This document shows, in pieces, positions 11,901-21,647 of a DNA stretch of 28,706 nucleotides. The translations under genes and the position numbers were made by a program. The stretch's first letter is position 1, and every line of letters begins with the position of its first letter. Source of the DNA: Chara braunii (Eukaryota; Streptophyta; Charophyceae; Charales; Characeae); assembly GCA_003427395.1 (NCBI GenBank), contig BFEA01000179.1, forward strand, positions 828,257-856,962. Direction: 5' to 3'. The notes beneath the pieces are model-generated. The model was given only the letters and a program-made list of their open reading frames with translations. It was not told the DNA's origin and did not search any database.

Positions 11901-13839
11901 GAAGTCAGGTTGCACTGCATAGATAAGTGAATCTGGATAATAGTAATCTTGAAGGAACACTACAACCTGCAGAGAAACAAAGATCAATCAAGTCATGACG
12001 GCCCACGACAAGCTCGAGTACAACCCACAGGAGTAGGCAGACAACATTCTAGAAGGTTAAATAAACTGCTAATAGAGGATAGTAAATGTTAGTACGATGA
12101 CTAGATAAAATATCAGTTGGGACAATCCATCACTGGGTGTGGGTGTGGATATCCCGGTTCAGTGTGCGGTTCAAATATCCAGATTATTTTGGCCTCATTG
12201 CTTTGGTACTCATAGATTGCCTACTTCGGCCTCGTCCAACGTGTTTCTTTAAATTTGTTGACTGTTTGGTCCCTTGCAGTGGCCTTGGTTAAAACTCTAC
12301 ATCCTCTCATTCTTAGTTGCTGTGATTCTTGCCAAAACCTTAGCTGAGGTTCTACTGTATTGTGTTTCTTTGCTGTCCTAAGCTAGGTGACATGCTAAAA
12401 ATGTAAACCCTCCTGACTGACTACGTTTATTTCATGGTCAACTAACACTATGGACCTTCGAGGGTCGCGTACTTTTATTCTACACGACGTGCTTGTATCA
12501 GAATGTGTTAGCATTGTTTAAAGGTTATATTGAGACTGGAGGGCTGCTAGTGGGGGGAGAGGGGGGGTGTGCTTTTTTTGTTTGGCATCTGCTGCAGCAG
12601 GTGGTCTGGCATAATCATGATTAATAGTCAAGATGGATACAAAACTATGTTGGAGAAGCATCTGCAACCAAACCAATGATACAATTAAACTTGGGAAAAG
12701 ACTCCTTTAAGACACTTATCTACTATTAACCCTACAAAGCGTACAACAATGAATCTTCGTAAGGAAGCAATATGCATTGGTTGTGAACAATCAGATGACA
12801 GATAAATTTTCAGTATGTAGCTCAAATTTCTCATCTCCTAAACCCTAAGCCCTAATGACCTCCTGAAAAATCGTTCGATTAAAGTCATATCACATGAAAA
12901 CATGTTTCTAGACTTACGGGATGAACTAGTTCATAAAAAACACATTCATCTGCTCCCATGTCCTTGTACCTATAAAACAAAAACGTAAAAAACTGTCAAA
13001 TTTGGAAACAAGGTTAACCATCAATACTGTCAAAAGCTACGCTACAAAAACCGTTTGAACCACGTCGTCAAGTTGAAGTGGGCAGCCTGGGTGCACCTGC
13101 TTGTACAGTTACCTGCCCTAAGTACCTGCGCTACAGCCAGAGGGGGGTCTTTTTTTAATTATTATTTTTTGAAGTGGGTCAAGTTCTCACACAAGAGAGA
13201 TGTATGCAAATTCAAGGCAGAAAATCGTTTGTTTTTTTTTCGAACGAATTATCGGCCCAATATTTCTACAAAAAGACCACCTAATTGTTTCTAGCCTGTT
13301 TCTCAAAATTTTTTATTTTTTTTTTCTCTATTTGCAATGAGCTGCAATTTTACAGTGTGAGAACTTTGTTGTTTTCTGAGTTTTGAAACTGGATTGTGTG
13401 ACTTCCCCAGATTACTATATTCTGCTAAGATTCGTGGGTTTCTGCGTGCCTGTTTGAATGCAGGATTATTTGGGTGTGCCCATCAGCTGTTAGGGTGTTG
13501 AAAAGGTTCCTGTGTCTGCTACTTACTTGTAAGTTGCAACTATGCTTCTATAGGGCTGGGTGGAAAACACTTGAGTAATAACCCAAGGAATCTTAGGGGT
13601 ATTGGTCCAATAATTTGACTCTAGCACCTGCAACGAGGGATATAGGACTGGAATGATCTTTCGCTCTGAACCAAGGGCCTGCGAAGTCACTGGCTGAGCA
13701 ATAAGTATTCCCAATATATAATGGTGGACAACCTAAAACTCCTCGCTGCACTGGAAAAGTTTGGCATCTAGGTATTCATATGCGCACTAACTTTGGAGAA
13801 ACGGTGAGGAGGAATAAGGTGTGTTTGACCCTCTGCCAT
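8932..13839 (-). CDS. Spliced host gene, unknown product (about 310 aa model)
   Basis: Exons in gene order, with encoded landmarks: 13839-13792 (MAEGQTHLIPPHRFSK, ATG start); 13693-13527 (ERKIIPVLYPSLQVLESNYW); 12969-12918 (YKDMGADECVFYELVHP); 11966-11890 (FLQDYYYPDSLIYAV); 11498-11357 (SLWKLETDSTREDKLSRHLL); 10743-10552 (AKFQTYRKLFVETQRGRKLF); 10456-10367 (LNDVVCKFGVCDMAGDYLLT); 10214-10179 (WTSLDYLPNVTL, acceptor weaker); 9288-9211 (VEDVDLMKWVFISTN); 8988-8932 (VVQKDEWLKHPGGC and stop TAG). Each intron begins with GT (GTTAGT, GTAAGT, GTAAGT, GTGACT, GTAAAA, GTATGT, GTAAGG, GTGAGT, GTGAGT) and ends in AG. Phases agree at every junction, including two split codons. One or more exons may be missing between 10179 and 9288, since a good donor (AAACAG|GTATGT) at 9536/9535 has no assigned exon. 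I recognise no domain, signal peptide or membrane span. The 3' end is uncertain (see 8540-8613). Confidence 0.6.
11784..11846. repeat. (TC)n and (AC)n microsatellite
   Basis: A CT-dinucleotide run is followed by a CA-dinucleotide run. It lies in the putative intron between exons 11966-11890 and 11498-11357 of the minus-strand gene. Confidence 0.85.
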
Positions 13840-14343
13840 TACTATGCTGGAGAGGACAAATGATGAGGGTCGAGGGAAGGACTAGGCAGAGGAAGACAGT
13901 GAGCAACAAGGAGAGTGGTTGTGGTAGTTACATGGCTTTGGTGTTCTGCATCTTTATCTTCGTTGGGGCCGCTGCATCTGGAAAACCATGGTTAAATTGG
14001 TTTCTTCAAATAAGACTTCGCAGTGTGAGGCATGACAGCCATTGTAGAAGGAGAACATTATCTTTTAGTTATCATTTAAACATTAGAGAACGGTGAATTA
14101 GTCTACCATAGCCACCTACTTAGGCAAGGAGGAAGGAGTCTCAGTAGGCCTATTGATGGCGTTGCTGTCGTTTTCATTTCCAAACTCCATTTTGCCGTTT
14201 GCTGTTTGCTCCTTGCTTGGTCCTGTTCATGCATATCAGTTATCACACCCCTCATACACACGCATTCCCTTCCACTCCCATTCGCAGCTTTGGAGGCTAC
14301 CGTAGAACTCTTGTTTGCCCCCATGTAGTTGGTAGTCCCATTA
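13840..14343. other. Spacer between host gene and retroelement
   Basis: Upstream of the proposed ATG of the minus-strand gene. It may contain its 5' UTR and promoter: a pyrimidine-rich CTCACTGTCTTCCTCTGCCTAG acceptor-like string precedes the start codon on the minus strand, so a non-coding first exon is possible. No other gene is seen. Confidence 0.4.
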
Positions 14344-14541
14344 TCCCTTAGAACCCTCGCCACATTGCCCCAACACATAGGTGCCCCATGTAGGCAGTCC
14401 ACAGCATCACCCCACAAAAACTATGGTACATTGTCCCAACACATAAATACCTCGTGCAGACAGTTCCCAACGTTACCCCAGAAAAAACTATAATACACTG
14501 TCCCATGCTCCCAAGCCCCGTCACAGTCAGCCCAGGCAGTC
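14344..14541. repeat. 66-bp tandem repeat, about three units
   Basis: Units start near 14344, 14410 and 14476. Shared strings include CATTG(T/C)CCCAACACATA in the first two and CCCCA(C/G)AAAAA in the second and third. The 66-bp period equals 22 codons, and the minus strand reads through as a repeated Gly/Val/Cys-rich peptide (LCVGTMYHSF / LCVGAMWRGF), but no coding role is established. The array sits just downstream of the integrase stop, so it could be 3' UTR or LTR material of the element. Confidence 0.75.
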
Positions 14542-14644
14542 TCCCCACGTTCCACAAAAGCAAGACACACAAAAGAACAATCACTGTGGTCATGATCACT
14601 TCCACAGGGAGGCGGTCCAGTACTTATAGCCAACTTCCTACCTT

Positions 14645-15960
14645 TCAGGCTGTCAATTCCCTTGTTTCCCTGTCCTGAGCCTCTTGTAGCCACTGTTCCA
14701 CCGGATCCCTGCTAAAAAATCTGACCAGTCTCTCTCCAGGAAATGACCCTCTTATGTTAGTACCATCGAGATCCTCAAGTTCAAATATGTTCAGTCCCAC
14801 CCGCTTAGCGATCCTGTAGGGCCCTTTGCATCTTTTTCCCAGCTGCCCGGACCATGTGCTTTCAAGAGCCGAGTTCCTAACTAACACCTTTTCCCGCACC
14901 TGGAGTGGCTCCTTCCGAATGTTCTTAACCTGGTCCCATCTTGCTTTATCCCTCATTCGGCTATCCGTCACACGATTGACTACTTCCTCGAGTGTCTCCT
15001 CATTTCTGGCGACCTGCTGACAGCGTGCGGTGATTAACTCTTTCGTGCTCAAGTGTGGGGCGTCATCTAGCCTGTTCCAGGTGGGGACCAAAGTTTCTAT
15101 CGGAAAATCGATCTCCCTTCCATACCAGAGCTCTGCTGGAATACATCCCGTTGTTCTTTTTGGAGTCATGTTCTCGGCGAAGACTGCCTGCTTGAGAAAC
15201 CGTGGCCAACTTCCCAAATTATCTGCTGCCAACTTTGCGATTGTGTTCTTCAAAGTCCGGTGACCTCTTTCTACCGGTGCATTTGCCTCAGGATGGTAGG
15301 GTTTGGTGATCTTGATCGGTACACACAATGCCTTAAGCCTGTTCAACACCTCCTGGTTAACGAATTCTGTCTCATTGTCTGCTATAAACCTGCGCACGAA
15401 AGGGTGCCTTAGGTAGAAATCTTCCACCCAATCGGCCACTGCTTTCCCTGTCTTCCTCTTGAGGGCTACGACTTCTACATAGCCACTAAGATTATCCCTT
15501 GCATCCAAGATGTATCTAAACCCATCCGTCAATACGGGCATAACGACAAGATCGAGGTGAACAAGGTGTCCGGGTCCCAGTATCCGGGTGGGTCTAAGGG
15601 GCTCGTAAAACGGTACGGAGTTCCTCTCTTGACATATCAGACACGTCTGACAGTACGTTGCGACCATGCCTGTTATTCCTGGCCAGAAATACAGGGGCAC
15701 AATCTTTGCAAGAGTCCCCTTTGACGACCCCAACTAGCCCATCATGCATTGCCTGAATTATGTCCAGCTGCCTAGACCTCCCTCAAACGACGCATCTAGG
15801 CATCATCCCTCCCTCTCTCTTGAACAGGTGGTCATTTCTTAGGACGCTCTTTTCTACTTCCTCCCTTGCCTTGGGACTGACTTTCGTGTGTTGTTTGTTC
15901 CCTACAAGCAGCAAACCAATTTCTTTGAAAACGCCCTCATACACTCATACATTTGTATGA
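14645..15960 (-). pseudogene. pol (IN): Integrase domain of pol (broken at its N-terminus)
   Basis: The longest open part (15733-14645, 362 codons with no ATG at its head) holds a CxxC pair (YCQTCLICQ, the zinc-binding end), then the catalytic triad D61 (VHLDLVV), D119 (FIADNETEF) and E155 (NAPVERGHRTL). The D119 to E155 spacing is 35 residues, as expected for a retroviral-type DD35E integrase that inserts the cDNA into host DNA. The C-terminal part has the KGPYRI motif typical of Ty3/gypsy integrases and ends at TGA 14647-14645; no chromodomain is seen. The N-terminal His half of the zinc finger is damaged. The frame shifts near 15735, a TGA sits at 15783-15785, and an 8-bp tandem duplication at 15936-15951 shifts the frame upstream. 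Confidence 0.85.
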
Positions 15961-16330
15961 GGAAGAATTCGTGTTCGTTCTGATCCGCACCCTGTTCCTC
16001 CCGAGTGAGGTTGACTAGGTACTGACACTCCTTCTGCACCCAGGTTTCGGCCAATGTCATTACGGCGTCCCGTCCCCCTTCCACGGTCATTGCCATCAAT
16101 TCCTCTCTGGCCCCTACTTCTGCTTCCCACGAGTTTTTTTCCTGTTTACGCCCAACCGTGGTGACTGGTCCTTCCCTGAGTTCTGCAACTACTGCAGGTG
16201 CGCCCTTTTCCAAGGTCTGAATCAACAACTGTCCTGTTGTAATTGCCAGATCTGCCATCTCATTATCCACGACAAGGGTCCCTCCTTCGTACTCCAGGAG
16301 GTCGTCAATTGGTTCTACGTCCTCTACTTC
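15961..16330 (-). pseudogene. Pol linker between RNase H and integrase
   Basis: An in-frame continuation of the RNase H segment, rich in Glu and Ala, with no catalytic motif. It runs from the acidic PEEVEDVEPIDDLLEYEGG stretch to the 8-bp duplication at 15936-15951. Gypsy-type Pol proteins usually have a spacer here. It is read as part of the polyprotein, not a separate gene. Confidence 0.6.
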
Positions 16331-16830
16331 TTCTGGCGTGATACAAACCCTGCTCAGCCCATCTGCCCTATTTCGAAGCCCTGCAATTCGCTCAACCTTA
16401 TAGTCGAATTGCCATATGAAGCTTGTCCATCTGCCAACAGTCGGGTCTATGGGCTTGTAGTTCTTTCGGGCTCCGGCAACGTTGGTGGGATCGATCCTTA
16501 GGATAAATCGCCTCCCGAACAGGTATGCCTGTAAGGTCTTAAGACAATACAGGATTGCTAAGACCTCCTTCTTGAACTACGAATACCATCGTTCTGCTGA
16601 ATTCAGGGTCCTACTTTCAAATCCGATTGGTCTTTCCTTGCCCTCCTCGCTTCTCTGTATCAATACTCCTACTGCCAATGGTCCCCCGTTTGTTTCTAAG
16701 ATGAAGGGTCATCCTACCTCGTCATTGAAACAGGGTGCTGCTAACGTGACCTGATCGGATGACAGGATGTCTTTCAGGGTCTGGGCTGCCTCTTCCCTAT
16801 CCTCGGTCCAATCCATAGTGCCACCTTCCC
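16331..16830 (-). pseudogene. pol (RH): RNase H domain of pol with two stops and a changed catalytic residue
   Basis: This domain degrades the RNA strand during cDNA synthesis. Visible motifs are FILETNGGPLAVGVLIQ, where gypsy RNase H normally has TD followed by small residues, then FILRIDPTNV and NRADGLSR at the end. The first catalytic Asp is replaced by Asn (AAC at 16690-16688). Stop codons interrupt the frame at 16711-16709 (TGA, before PFILET) and 16579-16577 (TAG, between WYS and FKKEVLAI). The reading frame otherwise stays the same as RT. The domain is inactive as it stands. Confidence 0.8.
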
Positions 16831-17903
16831 TAATCATCGCGCGGATGGGTTCTGCTATCTTTGCGAAACCTTTGATGAAGATCCTCCAGAACCCAACCAC
16901 CCCTAGGAAGGCTCGTACTTCCGCCGTGGTACGCAGGGGTGTCGGCCACTGAGAGATCTTATCAGTCTTTGCTGGATCGGGTTTCCTCCCATAGGTTCCA
17001 CAGCGAAATCCCAGTATGGTTACTTCCGGGACGGTCAGGATGCTCTTGGGTCCGCTTGCAGTAATGTTGTAGACTAGGAATCGCTGGAGTAAGTCCTTAA
17101 TATCCTGCAAGTGGTCCCAGACGAACTTCCGCACTCCCGGTTGCACTTCCGTCTCATCTTTGTATCTTGCGCCTTTCACGAGATTATCATCTATGTAAGG
17201 TTCACACTTTTCCGAAAACATATCCCCTGCGACGGCGAGCATCCTCCTCTGAGCTTCTGCTACTGCATTTGTGAAGCCCATAGGGGTCACTTGCATCTGC
17301 AGCTGTCCTATCGGGGTATGCATTGCGGTATACGGTCTATCCCTCGCATCGAGCGACAACTGATCATATCCTGAGTACAAGTCTACCAGGGAGTAAATGC
17401 TCTGCCCTGCATGAGATTCTGCCAATAATTCGGCCTGTGGAAGCGAGCCTGCATCCGTAATTGTTACCGCATTAAGCTTCTGCAGGTCCTGGATCCACCT
17501 GAGTGTCTTATTGGGCTTCCTGAACACGAACCACTTGTTCGCGTAGGGAGATGCGGTGGGTTCAGCGACGAAATAATCTATTTTGGCTCTAAGCAGGTCA
17601 GTGACCTCTGCCGCTATCCCAAACTCATAGGCGGGGCCCTTTATCATTCCAACACTCGTGCTGTACGGTGTGAATCCTGACAGGGGGAACTAACTTTGCG
17701 TCCAATCGTCCTTTCTGATGATCGTTGAAGGTGAAAACTAAATGAAACTCCTGACATGCTTTTCTTATCAATTGAGTTTTTTCCGCTGTTAGAAACCCTT
17801 CCACTCCTATTTTCATGGTATCTGCTACCTCCTCTGGTATGCGATGCCCTCCCGTTGCTCGCCTCTCCCTTATTACCCGCAAGATTTCCTCCTCCTTTTC
17901 CAT
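16831..17903 (-). pseudogene. pol (RT): Reverse transcriptase domain of pol
   Basis: Copies the element RNA into DNA. The segment 17647-16709 (312 codons) contains YSLVDLYSGYDQL (first catalytic Asp, residue 89), VTPMGFTNA (normally close to LPFGLTNAP), EPYIDDNLVKG (YIDD, residues 151-154, at 17197-17186) and FLGVVGFWRIFIKGFAKIAE, the usual connection to RNase H. The N-terminal fingers lie in a different frame at 17903-17625. The two overlap at a run of four C on the minus strand (17636-17633), where one extra base explains the shift, since both frames share the NDKGP/IKGP boundary. The catalytic aspartates are preserved despite the break. Confidence 0.88.
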
Positions 17904-18470
17904 GGCCTCTTCCTTTGACGTTTCTACTAGGATCGAGACCGGCTTGGCCTTCTTGCCTACGGCTTTATACTTTCGTACACTACCTTCAGGGATCGTTCTC
18001 CTGAAAAATGAACGCTCGGGATTGGCCTTGCTACCTCCAAGACGCGGGGTTGGATGCTGACTAGCTTCCCATTCAGACAGTAGCCCTTTCGAACCCCATC
18101 CTCAAATCTGGCAAGCGCTGCGAGGTCCACCCCCACTTTGTGGTACCTGATGGCCTTAACGAGCTGTAATAAATCTGGGATTTTAAGTACTACCTCCGAC
18201 GTTTCGTTCCGGCCTTCCTTTGGTTTGGGCAGGCTGACCCCAAGTTCGACTTCCGACTCTTTTTCTGCCACCATAACTTCTAGGGACTCGTCCTCTGGCC
18301 TCCTCTTCTTTACGGGCAAGCCCATCTTGATCCATTCATTTTTACTAAAAGCCTCCTCAATCATATTTTCTACCCTTTCCCTCATTCCTTCCATTCGCGC
18401 GAATGCCCCCTTCCGTGCACTTTCTTCGAATGTTGGCGACCAGGTTGCCAATTTGCCCTTCGGAGGGTCC
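17904..18470 (-). pseudogene. Pol linker between protease and RT
   Basis: An open segment (18451-17957) rich in Lys and Glu, including MGLPVKKRRPEDESLEV, with a conserved-looking VVLKIPDLLQLVKAIRYHK part. It ends at TAG 17959-17957. The neighbouring frame continues smoothly into VGKKAKPVSILVETSKEE, so a one-base loss near 17960-17972 broke it. A second frame change near 18450-18500 separates it from the protease. It has no initiator ATG and is part of pol, not an independent gene. Confidence 0.6.
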
Positions 18471-18876
18471 CCTCCAGTTCCGAGGAGTTGGAGGAGTTCC
18501 CCGTGTGCGCGCCGTCATGCAAGTGCATGCCAATCATTTCTACATTGGCGCACCATGACCTCCCAAGGATTATGTCATGGTTCATTTCTTCCATGACGGT
18601 CATCCGTTGGAAAGACCAGATGGATTCCCGGACTCCTGCCCTGACCGCGCATTTGGTGACGTACCCAGGGAAGTGGATTTCTCCACCGGCTTCCCTGATA
18701 CTCCCTGCTACTTCCTTGTTTATTGTGCACCCGGTGATTGTTGCGAAATCCCGTCGTATGAGGGTAATTTCCGCGCCGCCATCCACTAATGTATCGGTGT
18801 GGCGAGTTCCGATCTGGATTTTAAGCTTTCCTACGGGCAGTGCGTGAAAGCTTAAGTTTAGTGTCAGGCGGTGCTC
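18471..18876 (-). pseudogene. pol (PR): Aspartic protease domain of pol with D-G-G active site
   Basis: Processes Gag and Pol. The frame opens after TGA at 18879-18877 and overlaps the end of gag by 56 nt. It encodes LPVGKLKIQIG, then TLVDGGAEITLIRRDF, matching the retropepsin active-site block, and HDIILGRSWC, matching the ILG block near the protease C-terminus. The expected D-S/T-G triplet reads D-G-G; a one-base AGC to GGC change would explain it. The catalytic Asp itself is present. There is no ATG start, as expected for a domain made by gag-pol frameshifting or fusion. The frame is lost near 18450-18500. Confidence 0.7.
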
Positions 18877-21186
18877 TCATGACTTCACCACCTTCTCGGT
18901 TCGGCAGGTTCAGACGAATGTCAGCAAAAACTTTTTCCAAATCTTCCAGGCCCCCTGGGATGCTTTGGAGGTTGGAGACTCCTTGCGACGCCTCGGCCTC
19001 TTCCGTGTCCTGCTCTTGCAGTTCCGGGGCCTCCTCTACCTCTACGCGCTTACGTGTTAGCAACTGCCTAAGTCCTTTAAGCAGCCTCGGGCTGGCTTGC
19101 AGCATGGTCTGAAAAGACACCGATACCATGGTACGCAGTAGCTTACTCAAAATGCCATCGATTTCTGGTGAAGTCAGGATCAGAATTTGATACCTGAACT
19201 TCTTTTTCGCCGCCGTGGCCTTGTCTACCGGTTCCTCCTCCCTCAGTTTCTCATAGACCTTCTCTTGATCCCCGACTTCGATCTCTTGCTGGCCCGTGGT
19301 AGTCCCTGCGAGTTCTTCCATTACTGTATCTTGAACAAGCTTTTTTTCTGCGCCAGCTCGGCGAGTGGTGATATTCACCCTATCCTGGCCATTGCCTTCT
19401 AGGATAAAATTGGCCTGTGGTCCCCGTCCCCTTGGCTGGTCCCAAACAATCTCGGCTATCGGCTCTGCTTCTACGACAACTATTTCTAGGTTATTCAGGA
19501 GAATGACGGCTCGCCGCATCCCTCCTGGCGAGTTCCAATTGACATGCTCCCCCCTGGGTCCGAGGATCTCGCCTTTGAGGGACCTACTGCACCTCTGCCG
19601 CTCGATATCGTGATTGAGTCTCGGACAGGCCCGTACGAAATGTCCGATCATGGTGCAATACTTGCATTGTTCGTTGGTCAGGTCCCTCCTGCCAAACCCC
19701 CGGTTTGCTACAGCTGCCGGAACCACGGCCTCTTGGGGCGGGAGGGCGGGTCTGGACACTTGCGCCTGCATTACTAACAATGCATTTTCCATTATGTCCA
19801 TCTTGCTATCAACCCCGTGCACCCATTCGTGTAGACTCTCTATCCCCTTCTTGACCTTATCCCCTGTGTTCCCGGTCAGATCTATGACCTCCCCTTCCTT
19901 AAGTAGGGCTAGCGTCTCGGTAACCACTGTCTTTTCCGCAAGGTCTGTTACGGTGCTGAAATCCACATCTCTCGTGTATTCGAACTTACTGGTCTGCTGG
20001 TATGCTGACAAAATTTTATCCTTATCAAACTCGGAGAACTGCCTGAGGAAGTATTTACTCATTATGCGGTAAGTTACCCCGGGAATTCGCAGAGCCATTA
20101 ACGTTAACGCCCTCAGGAAATCGTTGTAGGTCGCATAGTTTTTCCTATGGACTGCGGCTAATTCTGCCTCTGTTGCCATTTTTTCTGCCTTCAGGTATTT
20201 CCTCATCATCTCATTCCTGGTCTCTTTCCAGGATCCACCGGAGGCGACGATGGCCATAATGTCCCTTCCCAAACTTAGCGATACGTGCTGTCCTAGGTGC
20301 TCCATCTTTTCCTCTTCCGTCTATTTCAGTAACGCTGCTAGGTTCTCATAGTCTATCAGAAACTCCGTAATGTTGGCCCCATCGAACGTGAGTTTCTTTT
20401 TTGCATCTGCAAGATACCCCTGGTTCTTGTTCAATGTCCTGTTGAGGGTGGCGACTACTTTCTTGAGACCGTCTTCGGAGCCACCCGCTTCCCCGGCTAC
20501 ACTGGCTCCTTCCCCTTCCTTGCTTTCCCTCTGCTTCTCCCTGGTTTTCGGTGTTCCTTCTGGGTCGAACCATCCTAGCACTCTCTCCCTAAGGCTCCAG
20601 AGCCCGTCACACGCCCCTGTTACTTTCGGCGTGGCGGGTAGTCTGCTAGTGCTAATGTCAATGGCGGGTGGGGTCATAGCGTTTTCCGTTCTTTCCGCCG
20701 AGGGGTCGCTCTTGTCCTTCCCCTTCTTGCTAGGCGTTCCTTTGTGACTATCATCCTTCCCCTCATACCTAGCCTCGCCCTGACCGGCCCTGCATCGCTC
20801 ACGTGACCCTGCGTCCTTGAGGTCCTCCTCATCCGCGCCATCATCTGCTCGATAAGTCTTGCCTTAAATTTCGCGGTCCGCTTCTCTATCTCTGCCAGTT
20901 TATGACTGGTATCCAAGACTTTCGTCTTTTTAGGGGTGGCTCCTGCTGAGTTCCGAGGACTTGTTCTCATATCGTTTCCCCCTTCCCTGTTTTCTTGAGG
21001 TCCCATTTTGCTACCCCCTGCTTTCCCTGAGCTTTCTCCAATTGAGACGTCCTTTCCGTCTTCTCGGGTCCCCTCCAGTTTGGCTGACTCTCGATCCCTG
21101 GCTGATCCCTCGTTTCGTTCCCCATTCCCATTCGTGCCCTGATTCCCTCCGCTCTACAGGTCATCGATCCCTTCCTCCGTTGCCAT
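18821..21186 (-). pseudogene. gag: Gag (nucleocapsid/capsid) with stops and a frameshift
   Basis: Structural protein of the retroelement particle. The likely start is ATG at 21186 (MATEEGIDDL), which is in frame with the later open part at 21006. Breaks: TAG at codon 11 (21156-21154), a frameshift at about 20840-20870 inside or after a coiled-coil-like segment (LAEIEKRTAKFKARLIEQMM), and TAG at 20323-20321 between ENLAALLK and TEEEKMEH. The longest intact piece (20305-18821, 494 codons) has a helical capsid-like region, then the CCHC knuckle near residues 214-227 and an acidic C-terminal region. It ends in TAA 18823-18821, where pol overlaps in the +1 frame. Confidence 0.85.
19625..19666 (-). 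other. CCHC zinc knuckle of Gag
   Basis: The string CKYCTMIGHFVRAC fits C-x2-C-x4-H-x4-C exactly. This motif binds RNA during packaging and marks the nucleocapsid part of Gag. Confidence 0.95.
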
Positions 21187-21647
21187 TTCTTTACCTAGCC
21201 TGCACATGGAAAAAAAAAATAAAAAAAATTGCGAAAAGGCGGCCGATATTTCATAACTGCCCTAGTCCCGTCCCTAAAACCCGCCTATTCCCATATTTTT
21301 GCGTCTTACATTAATCAGTACGACTCTTCTGACTTTTCTCTCCCGGGGCGTCCTTCAGGTTTTCTTCTACCGGAGCCTTGCCGCCACCGCTTTGACATTT
21401 CATTATTGCCCCGCTTTGATTCTTAGGGCGGTACCTGAGCCCAGTGGCTTTCCTATCGGGGATGGCCTTTTCGGCTTATTGGCATCCAGTTGCCCCAGAA
21501 TCTTTGGAGCGGGTGGTCTTCCTAGTTCCTCCCTGCCGCATCATTGGGTCGGCCGGAACTCCAACCACTGCCTCTCTTTTGCTGATGGCTTCCTACTTAT
21601 CTTAGTACCCATTCTTTATTTCCCTACTTCGCCCTGACATGTTTTTC
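21187..21647 (-). other. Leader between pre-gag ORF-4 and gag
   Basis: No minus-strand coding frame continues across this 460-bp stretch. It contains an A-rich tract on the plus strand near 21210-21231. It could carry a splice acceptor or translation signal for gag, but none is clear by eye. Confidence 0.4.

Noticed and set aside
12838-12860. Telomere-like CCCTAA repeats
   Set aside because: Only about two imperfect units, too few to call an interstitial telomeric tract.
14103-14605. Minus-strand frames of 85-104 codons across the 66-bp repeats
   Set aside because: Openness is explained by the 22-codon repeat period. No start context or conserved domain is visible.
18138-20747. Several 70-150 codon plus-strand frames opposite gag and pol
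   Set aside because: They are antisense shadows of the GC-rich coding strand. The minus strand carries the recognisable retroelement motifs.
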